From the NCBI GenBank assembly GCA_027729865.1, contig JAQCBM010000044.1, positions 1 to 10,395 on the forward strand: DNA of 10,395 nt. The letters are read 5' to 3'. Source of the DNA: Actinomycetota bacterium. Lineage in GTDB: Bacteria > Actinomycetota > Actinomycetes > S36-B12. The number at the start of each line of letters is the position of its first letter. Positions within the stretch are counted from its first letter, which is position 1. Position numbers and translations under genes: made by a program. Shown piece after piece: positions 1 through 6,074 of this stretch. The notes beneath the pieces are model-generated. The model saw only the letters and a list, made by a program, of their open reading frames with translations, did no database searches and was not told where the DNA came from.

Positions 1-1083
1 CGCTGCCGACCTGAAGGACGCCGCCTGGGTCTGCAGGGCATTGACGAGCCCCTTGCGGGTCAGGTTAGGACCTGCCGCGTCCAGGGCCTGCGCCAATACG
101 TACGCAGTGTTGATGCCGTAGTAGGTGTAGAAGTTCCACGGCAACTTCGCGCGATCGGCGATTACCTTCATCTGACGAACGTAGGCGTTCTTCGTGTCCT
201 GGATCGGGACGATCCAGCTCGGCACGTAGACACCCGTGAGCAACGCCTTAGTCCCGGCGAGTGCTCCGATGATGTCGGGATCCGAACCCACGGACGTAAC
301 CATCCAGGTTGGCTTGAAGCCAGCCTTGGCTGCGGTTCCCAGCAGCACCGCCGTTGCCGAAGTCACACCGAAGAAGACGACCAACTCACACTGTGCGCGG
401 GCGAGGGTCGTGACCTGCGAGGCGAAGCCTGCCAGTTGCTGACCCGAGTAATACGAGGTCTCCGTCGCGAAGGACAAGCCCGCCGCGTTGAAACCCGTCT
501 TCGCGTTCTCGCCGAACTCCCCGTCCTGGTACATCAAGCAAGCCTTCTTGCCGCTCAGTTCGGGCGTGTTCTGGATGTAGTACCCCATCGCCTTGGCTTC
601 CACGATGTAGGAGGGGAAATACGGGAATGTCATGGGGTAGCGCTTCGGGTTGTCGAAGGCGGCCCCACCGGTGTTGACGAAAATGTCGGGAATGCCGCGA
701 CGATTTAGGTCGCTGACAACCGCCGAGTGGGTGGGTGTACCCAGCGCTCCGTACATCGCGAAGATCTTGTCGCGATTGATCAGTTGGTTGGTACCAACCT
801 TGGTCTTTGCAGGGTTGTAAGCGTCGTCGTAGACCTTGAGGTCGACCTTGCGGCCGTTTATTCCGCCATTCGCGTTGACGTAATCGAAGTACGCCGCGGC
901 CGCGGGAGCAATGTCCTTGTATCCGGGCGCTGCGGGGCCAGTTAGGGGCGTCGTCATTCCAATTGTGATCTTGGAACTGGTCACTCCTGGATCTGCTGCA
1001 GAAGCCGGACTGATCAAACCCGCAATACCCAACGCCGTGATTGAGGCGATGGCGATTGCTCGCGTAGCGAAACCCTTACCCAC
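1..1083 (-). CDS. Branched-chain amino acid-type ABC transporter substrate-binding protein (partial, C-terminus off the left edge)
   Basis: Secreted solute receptor of a HAAT-type importer; the visible 361 codons cover most of a usual length of about 390-400. It starts at GTG 1083, seven bases after a strong GGGAGG (1091-1096). Residues 1-29 form a signal peptide: basic start (MGKGFATR), a hydrophobic core, then an ASA-type cleavage site near A29. No cysteine follows, so it lacks the lipobox usual for monoderm binding proteins. The mature part has type I periplasmic-binding-fold hallmarks: TPLTGPAA (45-52), VNANGGINGRKVDL (69-82), YDDAYNP (85-91), then GALGTPTHSAV and a YQDGEFGEN segment, all familiar from LivK-like receptors. 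By hand count the visible mature part has about 29 Lys/Arg against 22 Asp/Glu. It is the last gene of the livGFHM unit, 127 bases after livM. Substrate is not deducible; branched-chain amino acids, other amino acids or amides are possible. Confidence 0.9.
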   Translation of the reverse strand, partial: MGKGFATRAIAIASITALGIAGLISPASAADPGVTSSKITIGMTTPLTGPAAPGYKDIAPAAAAYFDYVNANGGINGRKVDLKVYDDAYNPAKTKVGTNQLINRDKIFAMYGALGTPTHSAVVSDLNRRGIPDIFVNTGGAAFDNPKRYPMTFPYFPSYIVEAKAMGYYIQNTPELSGKKACLMYQDGEFGENAKTGFNAAGLSFATETSYYSGQQLAGFASQVTTLARAQCELVVFFGVTSATAVLLGTAAKAGFKPTWMVTSVGSDPDIIGALAGTKALLTGVYVPSWIVPIQDTKNAYVRQMKVIADRAKLPWNFYTYYGINTAYVLAQALDAAGPNLTRKGLVNALQTQAASFRSAA

Positions 1084-1161
1084 GTAAATCCCTCCCAATG
1101 GAGCGCATCACCCTGACGCCGCCGGTGCGACGTGAACGGTAGGTGAACAAGCGTTGACGTG

Positions 1162-1190
1162 AGGCTAGTCACATATCCCCTGGAGGGCAA
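1162..1190 (-). promoter_or_regulatory. Candidate promoter for the substrate-binding protein gene
   Basis: In the 127-base gap between livM and the binding-protein gene, the minus strand shows TTGCCC (1190-1185), exactly 17 bases, then TAGCCT (1167-1162). The match to sigma-70 consensus is partial (4/6 and 3/6, including the key TA...T positions). A start near 1155 would leave a leader of about 70 bases. A separate promoter would fit the common need for more receptor than permease. Nothing else stands out in the gap; I see no terminator after livM. Confidence 0.35.
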
Positions 1191-1210
1191 TCGGTTCCCG
1201 CAAAGGCGCG

Positions 1211-2707
1211 CTAGCCCGTCCTTGAGTCAGATCGGAAACGACCCACCAGGCCTTGGATTCCTCCAACGATTCCCCCTGGGGCAACCAGGACCACGAGGAC
1301 CACAAGGAGGCCATAGATGAAGTTGGGAGCGTTGTTCGTTATCTGATCCTGCCAACCTCGGTCAGCAGACAGCCCGAGGACGAACTCCGGCAGCCACACC
1401 AAGATCACCGCACCGATGATCGCTCCGATGAATGAGTTCCTGCCCCCCAGCACGACGCCAACAAGCAACGACAACGACAGTCCAAGCGTGAATGCCCCAG
1501 GACCCACATAACTCAAGATCTGGGCGAAAACTGCCCCGGCAAGGGCGGCGAACAGGCTGCTTACCACGAAAGCACTGATCTTCGAACCTGCAGGAGAAAT
1601 TCCCGAGACCGCCGCAGCAATCGGGTCATCGCGCACTGCTTCCCACACCCGCCCTTGGCGCCCGCGAACGAGATTGAGGGCAACAAAGCCGACAACACAG
1701 GCAACGGCGATGGCCACCGACGCCTGCCATTGCTCAATGACGAATTCGGAGTCAAGCCCAGCAGGGTCCAGTTCGGCGGCTGGGTCCGTGCCTCCTACGA
1801 ATTCGTTTCCACCGCCGGCATCTCCACCATTCTGGGTTTCAGCGCCGGCGTCGACACTGGCTTCAAACCCCTCATCGGTGGTGAAATCCTCCTCGCTCAG
1901 GAAGTCATCGTCAGTCAGAAGGTCCTCTTCAACGAGTTCTGTATCGAAACCTTCATCCGTTGAGAAATCTTCATCACTGAGGAAGTCGTCCTCGGTGAGC
2001 ATGTCATCTTCGGACAGGAAGTCGTCCTCGGTGAGCATGTCATCTTCGGACAGGAAGTCGTCCTCGGTGAGCATGTCATCAACACCGCTTTGCTCGCCCT
2101 GATCAGCGAACTCGTCCGGGAGCTCCTCATAGACAGGCTCGTCGCCAACCCCGATTTCGCTCGATTCCTCAGTCTCCTCTTCACTTCCGACGTCCTGGCT
2201 TGCGTATCCGCCCTCGGGGTACGGAACCTGCAGCATCAGACCGTTCTCGCCCCCCAGGAGTCCAGGGAATCGATTCGCGATGGCTGGGACGCCCACGGCT
2301 ATGCCCAACGTGAGTCCGGCCAGATACGGCCCGCGAAGCCGGGCAGCGATGCCACCGATCGCAGCGCCGAACACGACGCCACCCACGCCTGCGAAAACCA
2401 TGGACCACACTGCGTTCCACGGCGTGCCAAGGAGCGGGACGGTCTGCCAGTTCATCGACGTGACGGCAAATATGTATCCGCCGATGGCCATCAAAGCCCC
2501 ATTACCGAGGGATACCTGGCCTGACAACCCAAGCAAGATCGTCATTCCAAACATGGCTGTGGCATACATGGCGGTTGTCGCCAGGTAATAACTCATCAAT
2601 GGATCGATGACCTGGTTGAGCCATGTCAGCAGACCCCAGATCACCAAGGCCGTAGCCGCATTCACTCCCAGACGAGCTCCGGAGAATCGCTGCAATATCG
2701 AGTCCAT
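1211..2707 (-). CDS. livM: Branched-chain amino acid-type ABC permease, LivM family, with a large acidic repeat insertion
   Basis: Membrane subunit of the importer, 498 residues against a usual 320-360. Core LivM features flank the insert: ILLGLSGQVSLGNGALMAIGGY (from about 57), then GPYLAGLTLGIAVG and GGENGL (152-157). After the insert come a membrane helix (about 324-347), the cytoplasmic EAA-like coupling region around 348-370 (RGRQGRVWEAVRDDPIAAA), LGGRNSFIGAIIGA (420-433) and a C-terminal helix. Residues about 165-322 have no counterpart in ordinary LivM; removing them leaves about 343 residues. From 147 to 347 there is no Lys or Arg, and residues 171-290 hold about 53 Asp/Glu. The next helix ends at the cytoplasmic EAA region, so the insert should lie outside the membrane. 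ATG 2707 follows the livH stop by three bases, implying translational coupling. The frame is open throughout, arguing against a frameshift. The LivM assignment is firm; the role of the insert is unknown. Confidence 0.93.
   Translation of the reverse strand: MDSILQRFSGARLGVNAATALVIWGLLTWLNQVIDPLMSYYLATTAMYATAMFGMTILLGLSGQVSLGNGALMAIGGYIFAVTSMNWQTVPLLGTPWNAVWSMVFAGVGGVVFGAAIGGIAARLRGPYLAGLTLGIAVGVPAIANRFPGLLGGENGLMLQVPYPEGGYASQDVGSEEETEESSEIGVGDEPVYEELPDEFADQGEQSGVDDMLTEDDFLSEDDMLTEDDFLSEDDMLTEDDFLSDEDFSTDEGFDTELVEEDLLTDDDFLSEEDFTTDEGFEASVDAGAETQNGGDAGGGNEFVGGTDPAAELDPAGLDSEFVIEQWQASVAIAVACVVGFVALNLVRGRQGRVWEAVRDDPIAAAVSGISPAGSKISAFVVSSLFAALAGAVFAQILSYVGPGAFTLGLSLSLLVGVVLGGRNSFIGAIIGAVILVWLPEFVLGLSADRGWQDQITNNAPNFIYGLLVVLVVLVAPGGIVGGIQGLVGRFRSDSRTG
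1850..2080 (-). repeat. Hexapeptide-coding repeat region inside livM, with an exact 36-bp tandem array (1981-2080)
   Basis: Bases 1981-2080 are 2.8 perfect copies of a 36-base unit (1981-2016, 2017-2052, 2053-2080). The unit encodes the 12-mer DDMLTEDDFLSE, itself two hexamers (DDMLTE, DDFLSE). Diverged hexamers continue to 1850: DDFLSD, EDFSTD, EGFDTE, then a three-residue break (LVE), then EDLLTD, DDFLSE, EDFTTD, EGFEAS. This gives a higher-order copy 27 residues (81 bases) apart: residues 237-254 match 264-281. The array therefore has periods of 18, 36 and 81 bases, all multiples of three, so changes in copy number keep the reading frame. The perfect copies imply recent expansion or homogenisation; the diverged ones are older. 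Confidence 0.95.
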
Positions 2708-2710
2708 GCG

Positions 2711-3589
2711 CTAAACCGCCCGCGCTTTGTGATGGGAGAAAACACCCTCGGGCTTGAAGAGCAGATTCAAAATCAGCAGTGCCAGCGCGACCAGCGGCGC
2801 GTTGCTCGAATCGCTGTACCCAGATACGAGCGCAATTACCAAGCCGGTGCCGATACCAAAAGCGACAGCCCCAACGAGACTGTCCAGCCCGCCGATCACA
2901 GCAGCGGTGAAAGCGAAGACTAGGAAGATATCGAAACTTGTCGGTGACAGGGTCGACAGCGGAGCAACGAGAACGCCAGCGACGGCCCCAACCAGACCGG
3001 CGATGGCCCACCCCAGTACGAGCATGCGATTCACGCGAACACCAGAAAGTCGAGCAACCTCTGGGTTAAAGGCCGATGCCCGCATGGCCAACCCGACATT
3101 TGTTCGAGTGAAGACGACGCTCAATGCAAGTACCAAGATCACAACCGAGACGAGTACGAGCAGGTCGTACGGAGAAAATGGCCAAATTCGACCGAAGAGT
3201 TCGTAGCCAGCGTTTTCAATGGGCGGAGGAAAAGCTTCGGGATCCCCTCCCCACACCATGGCTGCCAGCGCTTCGAGCGCGATAAGCACACCGAAGGTCG
3301 CGATGATTGCGCCAGAAGTGTCGAGACGTTTCACGGGGCGAATGACAAGGAAGTGAACGAGAACTCCCAGGACAAGTCCGGCAGCCATCGCGACAATCAG
3401 CGCGAGGAACCACGAACCCGTCAATTCCCGAATGGTCAGAGCTACGTACGTCGTAAACATCGCCTGCCCAATCTGGGCGAAGTTGACGACTCGGGTGGAA
3501 CGCCAGACGAGGACGAGCGCGAGCGCCATCAGGGCGATGATGGCGCCGGACGAGACTCCGCCCAGCAGATAGTCGATGAAGTCGATCAC
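2711..3589 (-). CDS. livH: Branched-chain amino acid-type ABC permease, LivH family
   Basis: Second membrane subunit, 292 residues, normal for LivH. The N-terminal family pattern is clear: GGVSSGAIIALMALALVLVW (10-29) followed by VNFAQIGQAMF (35-45). Later come the long helix near 61-83, RPVKRLDTSGAIIATFGVLIA (84-104), the cytoplasmic coupling stretch around 162-190 (RTNVGLAMRASAFNPEVARL), and AAVIGGLDSLVGAVAFG (229-245). It starts at GTG 3589, with a GAGGGG ribosome-binding sequence seven bases upstream. It lies 30 bases after livF and three bases before livM. It should pair with LivM to form the translocation path. Unlike LivM it has no insertion, so the unusual loop affects only one half of the pore. 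Confidence 0.94.
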   Translation of the reverse strand: MIDFIDYLLGGVSSGAIIALMALALVLVWRSTRVVNFAQIGQAMFTTYVALTIRELTGSWFLALIVAMAAGLVLGVLVHFLVIRPVKRLDTSGAIIATFGVLIALEALAAMVWGGDPEAFPPPIENAGYELFGRIWPFSPYDLLVLVSVVILVLALSVVFTRTNVGLAMRASAFNPEVARLSGVRVNRMLVLGWAIAGLVGAVAGVLVAPLSTLSPTSFDIFLVFAFTAAVIGGLDSLVGAVAFGIGTGLVIALVSGYSDSSNAPLVALALLILNLLFKPEGVFSHHKARAV

Positions 3590-3619
3590 GGAGCGACCCC
3601 TCTTCCCGCTACCCAGGGA

Positions 3620-4324
3620 TCAATAGCCGAGGTACGCATGTCGCAACTCCTCGTCTTGCGCGATGTCGTGTGCCGGCCCGCTCTTGACTATCTGCCCCAG
3701 GTTCAACACGATTCCGGTCTTGGCGACGCGCAGCGCCGTGGCCGCGTTCTGCTCCACGAGCAGAACCGCGAGGCCCGAATCCTTCGCCATCTGGCTGACG
3801 AGTTCGAGGATCTGGGTGACGATCAACGGTGCGAGCCCCAAGGACGGCTCATCGAGAAGCAAAGCCTGCGGTCCGGTCATCAAAGCGCGACCAATGGCCA
3901 ACTGCTGACGCTCACCTCCGCTGAGGGTGTCCGCGCCGAGGTGGCGTCGTTCACCGAGAACCGGGAACAGTGAATACACCCGCGTCAACGACGTGCCCCG
4001 CTGCGCGTGAGTGCGCCACATCCCTCCCAACTTGAGGTTCTCCTCAACGGTGAGATCCGGAATCGTGGAGCGTCCTTCGGGAACGAGGGCAATGCCCTTG
4101 CGAACGATGTCTTCGGGCTTTCCACCGGTGATGTCTTCTTCGTTGAAGAGAACACGACCGGACTTCGGCTTCTCCAGACCAGCCAGAGTCCGCATCAGCG
4201 TCGACTTCCCCGCTCCATTCGCACCGATGACCGCGGTGACTCGACCCGGGGGGACTTCCAGGGACACGTCCTTGAGCGCTTCAACAGCGCCGTAACTGAC
4301 CGAGAGCCCTTCGATGCGCAGCAT
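3620..4324 (-). CDS. livF: ABC transporter ATP-binding protein, LivF family
   Basis: Cytoplasmic ATPase of the importer, 234 residues, standard length. All nucleotide-binding motifs are intact: Walker A GANGAGKST (34-42), the family's Q-loop variant VPEGR (81-85), signature LSGGERQQ (134-141) and Walker B ALLLDEP (154-160) with D158 and E159. The H-loop position reads LVEQNA (189-194), with Gln instead of His, which is normal for LivF (E. coli LivF has it too). The C-terminus ends in the typical AYLGY. The ATG overlaps the livG stop by one base (TGATG at 4326-4322), so translation is very likely coupled. It should form a heterodimer with LivG. Confidence 0.95.
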   Translation of the reverse strand: MLRIEGLSVSYGAVEALKDVSLEVPPGRVTAVIGANGAGKSTLMRTLAGLEKPKSGRVLFNEEDITGGKPEDIVRKGIALVPEGRSTIPDLTVEENLKLGGMWRTHAQRGTSLTRVYSLFPVLGERRHLGADTLSGGERQQLAIGRALMTGPQALLLDEPSLGLAPLIVTQILELVSQMAKDSGLAVLLVEQNAATALRVAKTGIVLNLGQIVKSGPAHDIAQDEELRHAYLGY

Positions 4325-5121
4325 CAGTGCACCGACTCTTCCTCGTCTTCACCGAGATAAGCGGCGAGAACGGCGGGATCGTTGCGCACCTCATCGGGCG
4401 TGCCGGCCGCGATGACCTGGCCAGCGTCGAGGACCCAAATGAGATCACAGACCTCCATGACGAGTTCCATGTGATGTTCGACCAAGAGGACGGTTCTCTG
4501 CGGAACCCAACTGCGGATTAGGCGTCCGAGTTCGCGCATGTCCGCGGCGCCGATGCCGCCTGCCGGTTCGTCTAGCAGCAGCACCTTCGGATCGCTCACG
4601 AGTGCGCGGGCGAGGGCCACACGCTTTTGCACCGGATAGGGCATCTCGCCGGGCAGGCGGTGGGCCTCTTCGAGCACTCCAAGTTCGGTCATTGCGGCCT
4701 CGGACTTCTCGCGGACGCGCCGTTGCTCGGCATCGGTCCACGGCATGGCTAGTGCGTCCGCCACGATGCCGGATCGGACGTGACCGGAGGCGCCGAGCAT
4801 CACGTTCTCCAACGCCGTGAGCGACGGAAAGAGCCCGACACCTTGGAGTGTGCGCGAGATGCCCATCTTGGTGAGGTGATGGGTCTTGATGTGGCGCAGC
4901 CGTTTGCCTTCGAACTTCACCTTGCCCGAATCGGGCTTGACGAAACCCGTCATGACGTTGAAGACCGTGGTCTTACTCGCCCCGTTCGGACCGATGAGGC
5001 CCGTGACCGAGCCCTCGGGAATCCCGATGCTCACTTCATCGAGGATTTGCAGGCCCCCGAAGGCGACACTGATGTCCACGGTCTGGAGCAGGGGATGCGT
5101 GAGCGGAAGGTGGTACTTCAC
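4324..5121 (-). CDS. livG: ABC transporter ATP-binding protein, LivG family, with altered P-loop and signature
   Basis: First gene of the importer unit and partner ATPase of LivF. I place the start at GTG 5121 (265 residues) because GGGAGG (5130-5135) sits eight bases upstream. The frame stays open to GTG 5220, but that start has no ribosome-binding sequence and adds an arginine-rich tail unlike the family. LivG traits: VDISVAFGGLQIL (15-27), a long segment after the Q-loop (Q93), and EHH with H216 as H-loop. Walker B is VLLLDEP (180-186) with E185. Two motifs deviate. The P-loop is GPNGASKTT (44-52), with Ser49 where nearly all ATPases have Gly. The signature region is MPYPVQKR (160-167), with Pro163 where LivG relatives have Gly (as in YGQQRR). 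Family assignment is firm; how active it is remains unclear. Confidence 0.93.
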   Translation of the reverse strand: MKYHLPLTHPLLQTVDISVAFGGLQILDEVSIGIPEGSVTGLIGPNGASKTTVFNVMTGFVKPDSGKVKFEGKRLRHIKTHHLTKMGISRTLQGVGLFPSLTALENVMLGASGHVRSGIVADALAMPWTDAEQRRVREKSEAAMTELGVLEEAHRLPGEMPYPVQKRVALARALVSDPKVLLLDEPAGGIGAADMRELGRLIRSWVPQRTVLLVEHHMELVMEVCDLIWVLDAGQVIAAGTPDEVRNDPAVLAAYLGEDEEESVH

Positions 5122-5178
5122 GCAGACACCCTCCCGCCGGACGAGGCGCCCAGGCAGGCGGCGCCGAATAGTCAGGTC

Positions 5179-5207
5179 AGTGTGTACGGCAGATGAACGC
5201 CGGTCAA
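5179..5207 (-). promoter_or_regulatory. Candidate promoter of the liv operon
   Basis: On the minus strand TTGACC (5207-5202) is followed, after exactly 17 bases, by CACACT (5184-5179). The -35 element is close to consensus; the -10 is weak. It lies between the rplA terminator and the livG ribosome-binding site, the only gap in which the importer unit could begin its own transcript. It would overlap the 5'-extended livG frame, a further reason to prefer the shorter livG. Confidence 0.4.
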
Positions 5208-5228
5208 CCGAAAACGACACGTAAATGG

Positions 5229-5254
5229 AAAAAGGCCCGGCGTGTGCCGGGCCC
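5229..5254 (-). terminator. Intrinsic terminator after rplA
   Basis: Read on the minus strand, an 8-bp perfect stem GGCCCGGC / GCCGGGCC (5253-5246 and 5241-5234) with loop ACAC is followed directly by five T (5233-5229). It begins 17 bases past the rplA stop codon. The U-tract is only on the minus-strand transcript, so it acts in the rplA direction. It separates the ribosomal-protein unit from the liv unit, which should therefore have its own promoter. Confidence 0.9.
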
Positions 5255-5270
5255 TTCTCGCGCGTGAGTT

Positions 5271-5972
5271 CTAAAGGTCGTCGTCCTCGTTCTTGGCGGG
5301 GTCGATCGGGATACCCGGGCCCATCGTTGAGGACATCGTGGTCTTCTTGATGTAGCGACCCTTGGCGGCCGAGGGCTTGAGGCGGTTGACCTCGTCGACC
5401 ACGGAAGCGAAGTTCTCCGCGAGCTGCTCGGCGCTGAAAGACGCCTTGCCGATCGGGAACTGAAGGTTGGAGTGCTTGTCGAGTCGGAACTCGATCTTGC
5501 CGCCCTTGATGTCGCCCACGGCCTTGGCGACGTCCATCGTCACGGTGCCGGTCTTGGGGTTGGGCATCAAGCCGCGCGGGCCGAGAACCTTGCCCAGCGT
5601 GCCCACCTTGCCCATGAGGTCCGGGGTGGCGACAACGGCGTCGAAGTCGTAACGCGAGACATTGACCTTCTCGAGCATGTCGTCCGAGCCGACGTAATCG
5701 GCGCCAGCAGCGCGGGCCTCGTCGGCCTTCTCGCCACCTGCGAAGACGAGCACGCGGGCGGTCTTGCCGGTGCCGTGCGGGAGGTTGACGGTGCCGCGCA
5801 CCATCTGGTCGGCCTTGCGAGGATCCACACCAAGTCGCATCGAGATGTCGATGGTCGGATCGAACTTGGTCGACACCGAATCCTTGATGATCTTGATCGC
5901 GCCCATCGGGCTGTAGATCTTGTCGGCCTCGATCTTCTCGGCTGCTTGGCGGTATGCCTTACTGCGCTTCAT
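5271..5972 (-). CDS. rplA: 50S ribosomal protein L1
   Basis: Large-subunit protein of the L1 stalk; binds 23S rRNA, acts in E-site tRNA release and in many bacteria represses its own operon. The 233 residues match the usual 229-235. The N-terminus (MKRSKAYRQAAEKI) and the signature LGPRGLMPNPKTGT (130-143) are diagnostic, and FDPTIDISMRLGVDPRKADQ (38-57) is typical. The ATG has AAGGAG seven bases upstream. It follows rplK by 102 bases and ends 17 bases before an intrinsic terminator. rplJ-rplL do not follow directly; a break after rplA is common in actinobacteria. Confidence 0.98.
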   Translation of the reverse strand: MKRSKAYRQAAEKIEADKIYSPMGAIKIIKDSVSTKFDPTIDISMRLGVDPRKADQMVRGTVNLPHGTGKTARVLVFAGGEKADEARAAGADYVGSDDMLEKVNVSRYDFDAVVATPDLMGKVGTLGKVLGPRGLMPNPKTGTVTMDVAKAVGDIKGGKIEFRLDKHSNLQFPIGKASFSAEQLAENFASVVDEVNRLKPSAAKGRYIKKTTMSSTMGPGIPIDPAKNEDDDL

Positions 5973-5997
5973 TTCTGCTCTCCTTATTTCGGCAGTT

Positions 5998-6027
5998 GTG
6001 GTGTGCGAGCCGCGCTGGCTCTCCCAC
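5998..6027 (-). promoter_or_regulatory. Candidate mRNA hairpin in the rplK-rplA gap (possible ribosomal-protein leader)
   Basis: In the rplK-rplA message an inner stem GAGCC/GGCTC (6021-6017 with 6011-6007, loop AGCGC) is stacked on an outer stem GTGG/CCAC (6027-6024 with 6001-5998). An asymmetric internal loop separates them (GA on one side, GCACA on the other). No U-tract follows, so it is not a terminator. Two short helices around an asymmetric loop resemble the general form of L1 binding sites on mRNA, and the next gene encodes L1. I cannot confirm the conserved bases, so the regulatory role is inferred. The rest of the 102-base gap shows only the rplA ribosome-binding site. Confidence 0.35.
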
Positions 6028-6074
6028 GTTTTCGTCTTGCATTGACTTACTTATTCGGTTGTGAGTTTTGGATG

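Noticed and set aside
1981..2080. 36-base repeats that might suggest a CRISPR array
   Set aside because: The copies are directly adjacent with no spacers, lie in frame inside livM and encode a peptide repeat.
1850..2080. Acidic repeat as a calcium-binding RTX, EF-hand or dockerin motif
   Set aside because: None of the required patterns (GGxGxD nonapeptides, or DxDxDG loops) is present, although loose cation binding by clustered acids cannot be excluded.
1674..2102. Serine-rich plus-strand open frame with SSSVSM/SSSDRK repeats
   Set aside because: The repeats simply mirror the Asp/Glu-coding array of livM on the other strand; the importer gene reads through the whole region.
1742..2215. Acidic segment of livM as a separate inserted gene or mobile element
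   Set aside because: There is no stop, no start with ribosome-binding site, no inverted repeats and no change of frame; it is continuous with both halves of LivM.
3746..3758. Gln at the H-loop position of LivF as a possible defect
   Set aside because: LVEQN is the normal form in the LivF family, including E. coli LivF.
5122..5220. Longer livG beginning at GTG 5220
   Set aside because: There is no ribosome-binding sequence, the extra 33 residues are unlike the family, and the segment overlaps the promoter candidate; GTG 5121 has a strong GGGAGG at good spacing.
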